Below, one piece after another: positions 46,016 to 54,257 of a DNA stretch of 64,000 nucleotides (positions are counted from its first letter, which is position 1; the number at the start of each line of letters is the position of its first letter). The notes beneath the pieces were generated by a model that was not told the origin of the DNA, searched no databases, and saw only the letters and a program-made list of their open reading frames with translations. Source of the stretch: Olsenella sp. An293 (GTDB taxonomy: Bacteria; Actinomycetota; Coriobacteriia; Coriobacteriales; Atopobiaceae); the NCBI RefSeq assembly GCF_002159495.1, contig NZ_NFIT01000005.1, forward strand, positions 143,501 through 207,500. The letters are read 5' to 3'. Both the position numbers and the translations under genes were made by a program.

Positions 46016-46528
46016 CTAACTTATACCCTCAACGTAGGAAGAGGCCTTCGGCGGCGTCTTGCCCTTGAGGATCCCATGATAGTAGGCGTACGTCATGGGC
46101 GCCACGCCCGAGAGGTTTCCGGCGTCGGCGACCTCGCCCACGAAGACGAGGTGCGTGCCCACGTCCACGGTCTGAACGACCCGGCACGCCACGAACGAGC
46201 AGACGTGCTCGGTGGGGTAGGGGTCGCCCGTGGCGGAGACGGCGCTCGCGATGCCGTCGAACTTGTCCTCCGTGGCGGAGGTCCTAAAGCCAAAGCGACC
46301 CACGAAGAGCATGTCGGCCGACTCGTCCACCACGGCGAGCGAGAAGTGCCCGGCGCGCTCGATGACGCCGCAGGTGAAGTTCTCCTTGTTCACGGTGACC
46401 GAGACCTGAAGCGGCGCGGAGGTCACCTGGAGCCCGGTGTTGACGATGCACGCCCCCGGGCGCTCGCCGTCATCCGCGGACACCACGTAGAGTCCCGACG
46501 AGAACTTGTACAGCGCGCTAGCGTCCAT
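46016..46528 (-). CDS. Flavin reductase-like FMN-binding protein
   Basis: 170 residues of the split-barrel flavin reductase family. LYKFSSGLYVVSA near 6-18 begins the fold; VNTGLQVTSAPLQVSVTVNKENFTCGVI near 28-55 and FGFRTSATEDKF near 78 form the FMN pocket; AYYHGILKGKTPP closes it. It matches the N-terminal part of Hrb-type proteins of acetogens and clostridia, where electrons pass from NAD(P)H via FMN to rubredoxin and on to oxygen-detoxifying enzymes such as rubrerythrin (28.9 kb here). The rubredoxin part is the next gene. Confidence 0.88.
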   Translation of the reverse strand: MDASALYKFSSGLYVVSADDGERPGACIVNTGLQVTSAPLQVSVTVNKENFTCGVIERAGHFSLAVVDESADMLFVGRFGFRTSATEDKFDGIASAVSATGDPYPTEHVCSFVACRVVQTVDVGTHLVFVGEVADAGNLSGVAPMTYAYYHGILKGKTPPKASSYVEGIS

Positions 46529-46582
46529 GTCTTCTCCTCTCCTGTGGGCAGCGTGGAAAAGGGCCTCCCCCCTCCACGCTCG

Positions 46583-47098
46583 TTACCGGTTGAGCTCCTT
46601 CAGGGCGCGGGCGATCTCGCGGTCGGAGTCTCGACGCGCCATGTCGGCTCGCTTGTCGTAGAGCTTCTTGCCTCGCGCGAGCCCGATTGCGAGCTTGACG
46701 CGGTTGTGCTCGTCAAAGTAGATCTCCAGGGGGACGAGGGCGAGGCCTCGCTGGCGAAGCTTTGCGTCGAGGTAGTCGATCTGGCGACGGTGCAGCAGCA
46801 GCCTGCGCTTGCGGTCCGGGTCGACGTTCCAGACGCCGCCGTTTGAGTACGGGTGGATGTGGACGCCGTGCAGCCACGCCTCGCGCCCGCGGATGAGGCA
46901 GAAGGCGTCGGTCAGCTGGCAGGCGCGCTCGCGAAGGCTCTTGACCTCGGTGCCCGTGAGCTCGATGCCCGCCTCGAAGGTCTCGTCGATGAAGTACTCA
47001 TGGTGGGCGGAGCGGTTCTTCGCGATGGTTCGCTTGCCCGGCTTCGCCTGCTTCGCGGCGGCCGCGGCCGCCTGACGCACGACCTTACTCTTTGCCAT
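46583..47098 (-). CDS. smpB: SsrA-binding protein SmpB
   Basis: 171 residues. It binds the tRNA-like end of tmRNA and places it in stalled ribosomes. KNRSAHHEYFIDETFEAGIELTGTEVKSLR (in part) near 28-55, HIHPYSNG near 79, the KRRLLLHRRQI block near 96, and the basic tail RGKKLYDKRADMARRDSDREIARALK are typical. An Ala/Lys-rich N-terminal extension of about 20 residues is present. Overlaps the upstream TPR gene by 14 bases. Confidence 0.97.
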   Translation of the reverse strand: MAKSKVVRQAAAAAAKQAKPGKRTIAKNRSAHHEYFIDETFEAGIELTGTEVKSLRERACQLTDAFCLIRGREAWLHGVHIHPYSNGGVWNVDPDRKRRLLLHRRQIDYLDAKLRQRGLALVPLEIYFDEHNRVKLAIGLARGKKLYDKRADMARRDSDREIARALKELNR

Positions 47099-47936
47099 GG
47101 GCCGCCTCCTCGTCCGTCTCGTGGATGAGCTCGAGGAGGGCCTTGGCCGCCGGCTCCCCCACGAGATCGCGGGCCCTCAGCGCGAGGTTCGCGGCCACGT
47201 CGCGGGCCCCCTGCTCCGCGGCGTCTCCCGCGCACATGAGCAGGCAGACCGCGATCTCGGCGTTGGCGCCGTCGGGAAGCCCCTCCTCGGCGAGAAGGGC
47301 GCGCATCTCGGCGTCGTCCAGAAGGTCCGGGTCGCGATCGGTCCCGGCGGCCTGGTCGAGGGCCGCCTCGAGCGTGCCGTCCGAGACCCCCAGGGCCCGG
47401 GCCGCGCGCAGGGCGGCGGCTGCGGGGCGCGGCTTTTCGGTCGAGGCGAACCAGCCGGCGAAGTTGACGAACGCGCGAACGAGGTGGCGCGCGTCGCTCG
47501 CGCGCTCGAAGACGCCATAGGTCAGGGCAAGGTACTCCTGGACGTCCCCCGCCACGCGGAAGAGGTCCGCAAGGTTGAGGCGATAGCTGCAGTCCATGGG
47601 GTTCCAGCGGACGGCGCGCTTGAGCGCCTCCATGGCATCGTCGTAGTCGCCGGCCTGGACGCAGGCGAGGGCGAGGTCGTTGTAGAGGCGGTCGAGCGGC
47701 TCGCCCACGTCACGCAGCTCGCGCGGGTCCTTCTCGACGCGCCGATACGCGAGGCGCTCGAAGATCGTGGGAAAGCTGAACCACTGGACCTCGTCGGTCG
47801 TGGGGCAGTTTCTGTCCACGTACTCCTCGGCGTCCTCGGCGAGGCGGGAGAGCACCTCCCGGGCGCGCTCGGGCTGACCTTGGAGCATGAGGCCCTCGGC
47901 AAGCTCGAGGTCGTCAGTCATCGTAGTCTGGCTCAT
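47085..47936 (-). CDS. TPR-like helical protein
   Basis: 283 residues, all helical. TPR-type units are visible near 10-28 (ELAEGLMLQGQPERAREVL), 86-106 (LALACVQAGDYDDAMEALKRA) and 112-130; later helices are Ala-rich and degenerate. Probably a protein-protein scaffold. It lies between rnr and smpB and overlaps smpB, so it may belong to the RNA-quality-control operon, but I know no family assigning it there. Confidence 0.7.
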   Translation of the reverse strand: MSQTTMTDDLELAEGLMLQGQPERAREVLSRLAEDAEEYVDRNCPTTDEVQWFSFPTIFERLAYRRVEKDPRELRDVGEPLDRLYNDLALACVQAGDYDDAMEALKRAVRWNPMDCSYRLNLADLFRVAGDVQEYLALTYGVFERASDARHLVRAFVNFAGWFASTEKPRPAAAALRAARALGVSDGTLEAALDQAAGTDRDPDLLDDAEMRALLAEEGLPDGANAEIAVCLLMCAGDAAEQGARDVAANLALRARDLVGEPAAKALLELIHETDEEAAHGKE

Positions 47937-47991
47937 CTATCCTCCCGGCGGCCTTCGCCGCGCACATTCCCTAAAGCGTTAGTCTTCCCCA

Positions 47992-50061
47992 TTATCGCGC
48001 GGGCGAGTCAGCTCGGCGAGCGTCGCCCCGCGGGCGGCCGTCCCGGGCAAGCGAGAAGTCGATGCGGCCACGCGCGGGGTCGGCCCCCGTGACCTCCACC
48101 GCCACCCGGCGCCCGAGGCCCCAGACCTCCCCCGACTCCTCTCCGGTCAGCGTCATCCGTGCCTCGTCGTAGGCAAACCACTCGTCTCCTAGAGAGCGCA
48201 CGGGGACGAGCCCCTCCGCGCAGGTGTCGTCCAGCGTCACGAAGACGCCGTAGCTCGCGCACCCCGAGATCACGCCCGAGAAGCGCTCGCCCAGAAACCC
48301 CGAGAACAGCTCCGCCATCTTGACGCGCTGCGAGGCCCGCCCCGCAGCGTCTGCCGCCCGCTCCTGCTCTGAGCAGGTCCGGCACAGCTGGGGCAGCGCG
48401 GCCGCCTGGGCGCGCATCGCGCGTCCCCCGACCTGCCCGTGCAGAAGCGCCTTGAGCGCACGATGGACGAGCACGTCCGGATAGCGCCTGATCGGCGAGG
48501 TGAAGTGACAGTAGGCCGGGGCGCCGAGCGCGTAGTGACCCTCGTTGACGGGCAGGTAGACCGCACGCCGCTGGGCGCGGAGCAAAAGCGCGCTCGCCAC
48601 GTACTCCGTCGACGTGCCCCGCGAGCGCTCAAGGACCGCCTGCAGGGCGAAGGGGTCGCCCGCGAGCAGCCCCGCGGCGGTGGCGCCGTCGAGCAGGCCG
48701 AGCTCTCGCAGCGGCTGCGCGCAGGCCCTGAGGTCGTCGGCGACGGGGGCCTCGTGCACGCGGTAGGCGGCCGGGGCCTCCACGTCGGCAAGCCGCTTGG
48801 CCACGCACTCGTTGGCGAGCAGCATCGCCTCCTCGATGAGGCCCGTCGCCCGCGTACGACGTCTCACGGAGACGCCCGTCGGCCGCCCGCCCTCGCCGAG
48901 CGTCACCTTGGCCTCCACGGTCTCGAAGTCAACGGCCCCCCGCTCGCGCCGCACGCGCTCCCGCAGGGCGCGCACCTCGTCGAGGATCTCGAGCAGGGCC
49001 GAAACCTCGTGGGAGCGCCGCTGCGCGCAGGGCAGTCCCTCGCCACCCATGCGACCTTCGAGCAGGGCGTCCACGGCGTCATAGCTCAGCCGGGCGGCGG
49101 AGCGTATGGCGGAGGGGCGCATGTGGGCCCCGACGAGGTTCCCGCGCGCGTCCAGGCGCATGATGACGCTCATGGCGAGGCGGTCCTCGCCGGGACGCAG
49201 GGAGCACACGTCGTTGGAGAGCCGTTCGGGGAGCATGGGAATGACGCGGTCGACGAGATAGGCGGAGCACGTCCTGCGCTTCGCCTCGTTGTCGATCGGG
49301 GTGTCGGCGGCAACGTAGTGGGTGACGTCGGCGATGTGGACCCCGAGCTCGTAGCCCCCGTCCTCGAGTCTTTGGGCGCTCACGGCGTCGTCAAAGTCGC
49401 GCGCGTCGACGGGGTCGATGGTCACGCAGAGAACGTCGCGCAGGTCGCGCCGGGCGGGGTCAGCGGCCAGGGCGTCGGCGACGTTTGCCTCGATCTTCTC
49501 GGCCTGCTCGAGCACGGCGCGGGAGAACTCGCCCGCCAGCCCATACGAGGCGACGACCGCCTCGACGTTGAGGTCGAGCTCTTCGGGCGTGCCGACGCGA
49601 CGCTCGATGGTGACGACCGCCGAGCTCCTTCGCGTGGGGTACTCCGCGACGCGTGCGAGCACGACGTCGCCCTCGCGGACGCCCAGGCGCCCGACGCACG
49701 GGTCCTCGGGCACCACGAAGAAGTCGTGGCCGAGACGAGTGTCGAGCGGAGTCACGACCCCCAGCGGCCCCGCCTGGGCAAACGTTCCCAGCAACGTGGT
49801 CACCGAGCGGGAGATGACGGAGCGGACGACGGCCCGGGCCTGTCTTCCGCGCTGCTCCACGAGCGCGACCTCGACCTCGTCTCCGTTCATGGCCTCGCGC
49901 TGGCCGCCTCGGGCAAGCTCGAACTCCCCCTCGGGGGTCTCCACGTGGGCCGCCCCCGGACGTGAGACCACGAGCGTCCCGATGAGCGTCCGAGCGCGGC
50001 TGCGGGGCCCGCCCGACCTGCCGCGCCTCCGGTTGCCATGGTGCGGACGTCCCCTCCCCAT
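47992..50061 (-). CDS. rnr: Ribonuclease R
   Basis: 689 residues. 3' to 5' exoribonuclease that degrades structured and non-stop mRNAs. After an Arg/Gly-rich N terminus comes an OB-type cold-shock region, then the RNB catalytic domain with TIDPVDARDFDDAVS near 214-228 (metal-binding aspartates) and YCHFTSPIRRYPDVLVHRAL near 526-545, and a C-terminal S1 domain (about 590-670). In E. coli RNase R is recruited by tmRNA-SmpB; here the three genes sit within 8 kb. Confidence 0.95.
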   Translation of the reverse strand: MGRGRPHHGNRRRGRSGGPRSRARTLIGTLVVSRPGAAHVETPEGEFELARGGQREAMNGDEVEVALVEQRGRQARAVVRSVISRSVTTLLGTFAQAGPLGVVTPLDTRLGHDFFVVPEDPCVGRLGVREGDVVLARVAEYPTRRSSAVVTIERRVGTPEELDLNVEAVVASYGLAGEFSRAVLEQAEKIEANVADALAADPARRDLRDVLCVTIDPVDARDFDDAVSAQRLEDGGYELGVHIADVTHYVAADTPIDNEAKRRTCSAYLVDRVIPMLPERLSNDVCSLRPGEDRLAMSVIMRLDARGNLVGAHMRPSAIRSAARLSYDAVDALLEGRMGGEGLPCAQRRSHEVSALLEILDEVRALRERVRRERGAVDFETVEAKVTLGEGGRPTGVSVRRRTRATGLIEEAMLLANECVAKRLADVEAPAAYRVHEAPVADDLRACAQPLRELGLLDGATAAGLLAGDPFALQAVLERSRGTSTEYVASALLLRAQRRAVYLPVNEGHYALGAPAYCHFTSPIRRYPDVLVHRALKALLHGQVGGRAMRAQAAALPQLCRTCSEQERAADAAGRASQRVKMAELFSGFLGERFSGVISGCASYGVFVTLDDTCAEGLVPVRSLGDEWFAYDEARMTLTGEESGEVWGLGRRVAVEVTGADPARGRIDFSLARDGRPRGDARRADSPAR

Positions 50062-50111
50062 GCGCGTCTCCTCTCGCGTTGACTTCCTCGATGGTACCCC
50101 ACGGGCGCGAC

Positions 50112-50145
50112 AGAAAAAGCCCGACCCCGCAAGGCGGGGTCGGGC
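50112..50145 (-). terminator. Rho-independent terminator of ftsEX
   Basis: GCCCGACCCCGC (50119-50130) and complement (50134-50145); on the minus strand CTTTTTCTG follows. 37 bases past the ftsX stop. Confidence 0.92.
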
Positions 50146-50181
50146 GACGTCACCGTGCTCTGAGGCTCGACGTGCCTCTCG

Positions 50182-51108
50182 CTACACCTTGAGGTAGCGC
50201 CTCATGGCGATGGCGGAGCCAAACAGGCCAATGATCACGCCGATGACCAGCAGGCCGGCGAAGCAGATGTAGAGCGTCGTCGCCGGGATCTCGAACGCAA
50301 GGAACGAGAGGTTCTGCTGGAGCTCCGGAAGGAGCGTGTTGGCGCCCACGGCGAGCGCGGCGATGGCGAGAAGAGCGCCGATAATCGCCTCGACCGTTCC
50401 CTCCATGATGAAGGGCCCGCGGATGAAGCCGTTGGACGCGCCGACGAGACGCATGATGCCGATCTCGCGACGGCGCGCGGTGATCGCCAGGCGAATCGTG
50501 TTGTTGATGAACACGAAGGCGACGAAGGTCAGCAGGATGACGAGCGCGACCGCGGCGATGCGGATGTAGCTCGCCAGGCTCAGGAGGCGCTCGACGGTCC
50601 CCTGCCCGTACTGGACGTCACCGGCGGGATTGGAGGAGTCGTCGCAGATCTCCGTGAAGGCGGGGTCGTCCATGATGCGCTGGGCAGTGGATTCGACCTC
50701 CTGCGCATCGAGCACGCGCACGACGAGCGAGGCCGGAAGGGGGTTCTCGCCGTCGAGGGCGGTCACGGCGTCCGCGGCGTTACGGTTGGACATCGAGGTG
50801 CGGAACTCCTCGAGCGCCTGGTCCTTGGTCTTGTAGGTCACGGACTCGACGTTGTCCCAGCTCTCGATCTCGGCCTGGTAGCTCTCGACGTCCGCCTGGT
50901 CGGCGTCGTCAGAGAGGAAGGCCTGGATGGTCACCTGGTCCTCGACGCCGCCGATCATGCTGTTGAGCATGGCGGAGCCCAGGACAAAGAGGCCGATGAT
51001 GAACAGGGACAGGAAGATGGTGACCACGGCGCCGAGCACCGTCGTCCAGTTGCGGCGGAAGTGGTGGCCGCACTCACGAAGAGAGTAGCCGATGTTAGAG
51101 GGCGCCAT
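50182..51108 (-). CDS. ftsX: Cell-division transporter-like membrane protein FtsX
   Basis: 308 residues. With FtsE it forms an ABC-type complex that transmits a signal across the membrane to wall hydrolases. One membrane helix near 24-46, an extracellular domain near 50-165, and three helices near 178-200, 225-250 and 272-298. RREIGIMRLVGASNGFIRGPF near 208-228 is the family motif. Start overlaps ftsE by 14 bases. The amidase at 43.4 kb and the NlpC-like protein are candidate wall targets but without evidence of contact. Confidence 0.95.
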   Translation of the reverse strand: MAPSNIGYSLRECGHHFRRNWTTVLGAVVTIFLSLFIIGLFVLGSAMLNSMIGGVEDQVTIQAFLSDDADQADVESYQAEIESWDNVESVTYKTKDQALEEFRTSMSNRNAADAVTALDGENPLPASLVVRVLDAQEVESTAQRIMDDPAFTEICDDSSNPAGDVQYGQGTVERLLSLASYIRIAAVALVILLTFVAFVFINNTIRLAITARRREIGIMRLVGASNGFIRGPFIMEGTVEAIIGALLAIAALAVGANTLLPELQQNLSFLAFEIPATTLYICFAGLLVIGVIIGLFGSAIAMRRYLKV

Positions 51109-52117
51109 AGTAACCGTAGCCTCCCCTCTCCTGGTCGCGGACCACGTGTCCGGCCTCGAGCGCGATGACGCGCCTGCGCATGGAGTCGACCATCTCGCGG
51201 TCGTGCGTCGCCATGATGACCGTGGTTCCGGCTCGGTTGATTCGGTCGAGCAGCTTCATGATGCCGAGCGAGATGGCGGGGTCGAGGTTGCCCGTCGGCT
51301 CGTCGCAGACGAGCAGCGGGGGACGGTTGACCATCGCACGGGCAACGGAGACGCGCTGCTGCTCGCCGCCGGAGAGCTGGTCGGGGAAGTGCTTCATGCG
51401 CTCGCCGAGGCCCACGAGGCGAAGTACCTCGGGGACCTGCGCCCTGATGACGGACTTCGGCTTGCCGATGCACTCGAGGGCAAAGGCCACGTTCTCGTAG
51501 ACCGTCTTGTCGGGGAGCAGCTTGAAGTCCTGATACACCGTGCCGATCTGGCGACGCAGATACGGGACCTTGCGGTTGCGCATCTTGGTCAGGTCCTGAC
51601 CGGCAACGATCACCTGGCCGGAGCTGGCACGCAGCTCGCGCGTGATGAGGCGCAGCAGAGACGACTTGCCAGAGCCGGAGTGGCCGACGACAAAGACGAA
51701 CTCGCCGGGATAGATGTCGAGGCTGACGTCGTCGAGGGCGGGCTTGTTGGGCTGGGCCGGGTAGATGAGTGTGACGTTTTTGAACGACACGGTCGGGGTG
51801 CCGGTGCGCGAGACCTCAGGGGCCTCCTCGCCCGCAAGCGGGGCGAAGACGCTCGTGAAGCCGGGCTGCTCGGCAGAATCGGCAGGTTCGCTGGCGGTGA
51901 CGGCGTGAACCTCCTCGAGGACGTCCTCCTGAGACGGCTCGGGCGCCACGGGCGCCGCGGGGACCTCAGGGGCCGCGGGGGCCTCAGACGTCTCGGGAAC
52001 GGTCTCGACGATGTCGGACGACTCGTCTACCTCCTGCGGAGCCACGCCAGAGACGACGTCAAGCTGCTCGTCGACCTCCGACCCCTGTCGCTCAGTGCTG
52101 CGAAAGTGACTGGCCAC
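51095..52117 (-). CDS. ftsE: Cell-division ATPase FtsE with long acidic N-terminal tail
   Basis: 340 residues from a GTG at 52117 with AAAGGAG upstream; FtsE is normally about 230. The ABC domain begins near residue 108 (PTVSFKNVTLIYP) and carries Walker A GHSGSGKSS, signature LSGGEQQRVSVARAM, and Walker B LLVCDEPTGNLD. Residues 1-107 are rich in Glu, Pro, Ala and Val (PETSEAPAAPEVPAAP) and look disordered. The tail may dock division proteins, analogous to other disordered tails at the septum, but this is inference. No internal start with a better ribosome site is seen. Confidence 0.9.
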   Translation of the reverse strand: MASHFRSTERQGSEVDEQLDVVSGVAPQEVDESSDIVETVPETSEAPAAPEVPAAPVAPEPSQEDVLEEVHAVTASEPADSAEQPGFTSVFAPLAGEEAPEVSRTGTPTVSFKNVTLIYPAQPNKPALDDVSLDIYPGEFVFVVGHSGSGKSSLLRLITRELRASSGQVIVAGQDLTKMRNRKVPYLRRQIGTVYQDFKLLPDKTVYENVAFALECIGKPKSVIRAQVPEVLRLVGLGERMKHFPDQLSGGEQQRVSVARAMVNRPPLLVCDEPTGNLDPAISLGIMKLLDRINRAGTTVIMATHDREMVDSMRRRVIALEAGHVVRDQERGGYGYYGAL

Positions 52118-52161
52118 AGACGCTCCTTTTCTTGTGCTCAAGATGGGCAGATACGTGCCAC

Positions 52162-52167
52162 AGTCTA
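52162..52167 (-). promoter_or_regulatory. Extended -10 box before ftsE
   Basis: TGCTAGACT on the minus strand gives an extended -10 (TAGACT) about 45 bases before the GTG start. A GGCGCCGCGCGCC palindrome just past the upstream yitT stop may end that transcript. Confidence 0.4.
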
Positions 52168-52266
52168 GCAAAACCCCAGCATCGCTCCCCCGGTGGAGGG
52201 GTTTGGCTCATCTTTTTGCAGAAGCTCCCCATACGAGACGGGTGAGAGGCCCTGGCGCGCGGCGCC

Positions 52267-53139
52267 TCATCCGATGCGGCGGAACCCCTCGCCGAACACC
52301 TCGTGAACCTCCGAGATGACCACGATCGCCTCGGGGTCCACCTCGGCGACGATCTGCTTGAGCCGCATGCTCTCCGACCTGCCGAGCACGCACATGAGCA
52401 CCGGACGGCTGTTGCCGCTCCAGACGCCGCGGGCCTGCAGCTCGGTGCACCCCCTGTTGAGCGTGTAGAGGATCTCGTTGGCTATGCGCTCGTGCTCGGT
52501 CGAGATGATGTAGGCGGCCCTCGCCGAGCGGGGGCCGTCGACCACGGCATCGATCACCTTACCGCAGATGAACATCGCCACCGCGGCATAGAGCGCCTGC
52601 TCGACCGAGAAGACCGTGGCGGAGAACGCGATGATGACGCCGTCGACGATGATGACGGCAGTGCCCACGGGCATGCCCGCCCTTTTCGCCAGAATCTGCG
52701 AGACGATGTCGGTGCCCCCCGTGTTGCCGCCCGTTCTAAAGACTAGGCCGAGCCCCACGCCGGTGATCACGCCGCCCCAGAGGGCGCACAGCAGAAGGTC
52801 GCTTTCTCCCCCGAGCACCGGAACGACGGGGGCGAGCAAGTCCGTGAGCAGGCCGCAGGCGATGATTCCGCCGATGGTTCGCACGATGTAGCCGCGGTCT
52901 CCCGACCGCACCACCAAGGCGAGAAGAACCGCGTTCATCACGATGGTCTGCAGGCCGACGGGAAGATAGAACCCCATTTCGTCCGCGATCGCATAGAAGA
53001 CCGTGGCCAAGCCGGTCACGCCTCCCGCGGCCAGACCGTTGGGAATCTCGAACATGTCGACGCCGATGGCAAAGATGAGCGACCCGGCGACGATCAGAAA
53101 GGCGTCATGAACGATCGTCCGCCAAGGGATGGAACTCAC
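52267..53139 (-). CDS. YitT-family membrane protein
   Basis: 290 residues. Five or six membrane segments occupy the first 200 residues (near 12-30, 45-65, 70-88, 110-130, 158-200), with GGNTGGTDIVSQILAKR near 141-157, a family hallmark. The C-terminal soluble part (about 205-290, with EHERIANEILYTLNRGCTELQARG) is a DUF2179 domain. Function is not established; some relatives are proposed transporters. GTG start overlaps the prfB stop by four bases, so it is coupled to secA-prfB. Confidence 0.88.
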   Translation of the reverse strand: MSSIPWRTIVHDAFLIVAGSLIFAIGVDMFEIPNGLAAGGVTGLATVFYAIADEMGFYLPVGLQTIVMNAVLLALVVRSGDRGYIVRTIGGIIACGLLTDLLAPVVPVLGGESDLLLCALWGGVITGVGLGLVFRTGGNTGGTDIVSQILAKRAGMPVGTAVIIVDGVIIAFSATVFSVEQALYAAVAMFICGKVIDAVVDGPRSARAAYIISTEHERIANEILYTLNRGCTELQARGVWSGNSRPVLMCVLGRSESMRLKQIVAEVDPEAIVVISEVHEVFGEGFRRIG

Positions 53140-54257
53140 GATGCCTGCCCCTCGTCCTCGCCGACCGACCAGCGATGATACCCGACGACGAACTGGTCGA
53201 GGTCGCCGTCTTTGAGCACGGCGTCGACGTTGCTGGTCTCCACCCCGGTGCGAAGGTCCTTGACGAGCTGATAGGGGTACAGGACATAGCTCCTGATCTG
53301 GTTGCCAAAGCCGATGTCTCGCTTGGGCCCGCGCAGCTCGTCGAGCTCCTCGGCGCGACGGGCGAGCTCCATCTCGTAGAGCCGGCTTCTGAGGACGCTC
53401 ATGGCGAACGCCTTGTTCTGAAGCTGGCTGCGCTCGTTTTGGCAGGTCACGACTATTCCGGTGGGCAGGTGGGTGATGCGAACCGCGGAATCGGTGGTGT
53501 TGACGCCCTGGCCGCCGTGGCCGGACGCGTGGTAGACGTCGATGCGAAGGTCGTTGGGGTCGATCTCGACCTCCACGTCGTCGGGCAGGACCGGAAGCAC
53601 CTCGACACCGGCGAACGTGGTCTGGCGGCGCTTCTTGGCGTCGGTGGGCGAGATGCGCACCAGGCGGTGTACGCCCTGCTCGGCGCGAAGCATGCCGTAG
53701 GCGTTGTGCCCGCTCACGGTGAACGTGGCGCGGTTAAGCCCGATCGCCTCCCCCGGCTCGGCGTCGTTGACGGTCACCTTCCAGCCGCGACGCTCGCAGT
53801 AGCGCTGGTACATGCGGAACAGCATCTCGCACCAGTCCTGGGCCTCGAGTCCGCCCTGTCCCGGGGTCACGGTGACGATGGCGTCGCCGTGGTCCAGGTC
53901 GTCCGTGAACCAGCTCGAGAGCTCGAGCTCGGAGAGGTCGTGCTCCAGGCCCTCGAGCAGCGTCCCCGCCTCAGAGAGCAGGTCGTCGTCCCCGGTCTCC
54001 TCGCCAAGCTCGTACGCGGCCCGGGCGTCATCGAGCTTGGCGCGCGCTCGCACCAAGCCCTCGACGTCGTCGCGGGCCGCCGCGAGTCGCGCCATGGTCT
54101 CGCGGGCGGCGTCGGCATCGTTCCAGAAGTCCGGGTCGGCGCTTCTCCGCTCGAGCTCGGCCACGACGTGGTGCTTCTCCTCGAGGCGCAGGTAGCCCTC
54201 GACCTCGGTCAGGCGCGCGGCGAGGGCGTCGATGGACTGGGGCGAGACGTCCGCCAT
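53136..54257 (-). CDS. prfB: Peptide chain release factor 2 with SPT discriminator
   Basis: 373 residues in one continuous frame, so no programmed frameshift is used. The catalytic GGQ is G248-G249-Q250 (SGHGGQGVNTTDSAVRI). The stop-codon-reading tripeptide, SPF in standard RF2, reads Ser203-Pro204-Thr205 here, with the Thr codon at 53643-53645 and RIS..DAKKRRQTTF around it. In swap experiments on E. coli factors the first residue (S) was reported to allow A or G at stop position 2 and threonine in the third place to allow A or G at position 3, so this factor could have broadened reading. ATG directly abuts the secA stop. The RF2 identity itself is firm. Confidence 0.95.
   Translation of the reverse strand: MADVSPQSIDALAARLTEVEGYLRLEEKHHVVAELERRSADPDFWNDADAARETMARLAAARDDVEGLVRARAKLDDARAAYELGEETGDDDLLSEAGTLLEGLEHDLSELELSSWFTDDLDHGDAIVTVTPGQGGLEAQDWCEMLFRMYQRYCERRGWKVTVNDAEPGEAIGLNRATFTVSGHNAYGMLRAEQGVHRLVRISPTDAKKRRQTTFAGVEVLPVLPDDVEVEIDPNDLRIDVYHASGHGGQGVNTTDSAVRITHLPTGIVVTCQNERSQLQNKAFAMSVLRSRLYEMELARRAEELDELRGPKRDIGFGNQIRSYVLYPYQLVKDLRTGVETSNVDAVLKDGDLDQFVVGYHRWSVGEDEGQAS

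Noticed and set aside
54180..54257. Programmed frameshift in prfB
   Set aside because: The RF2 frame is continuous from the ATG; no in-frame UGA with CTTTGAC-like slip site is needed.
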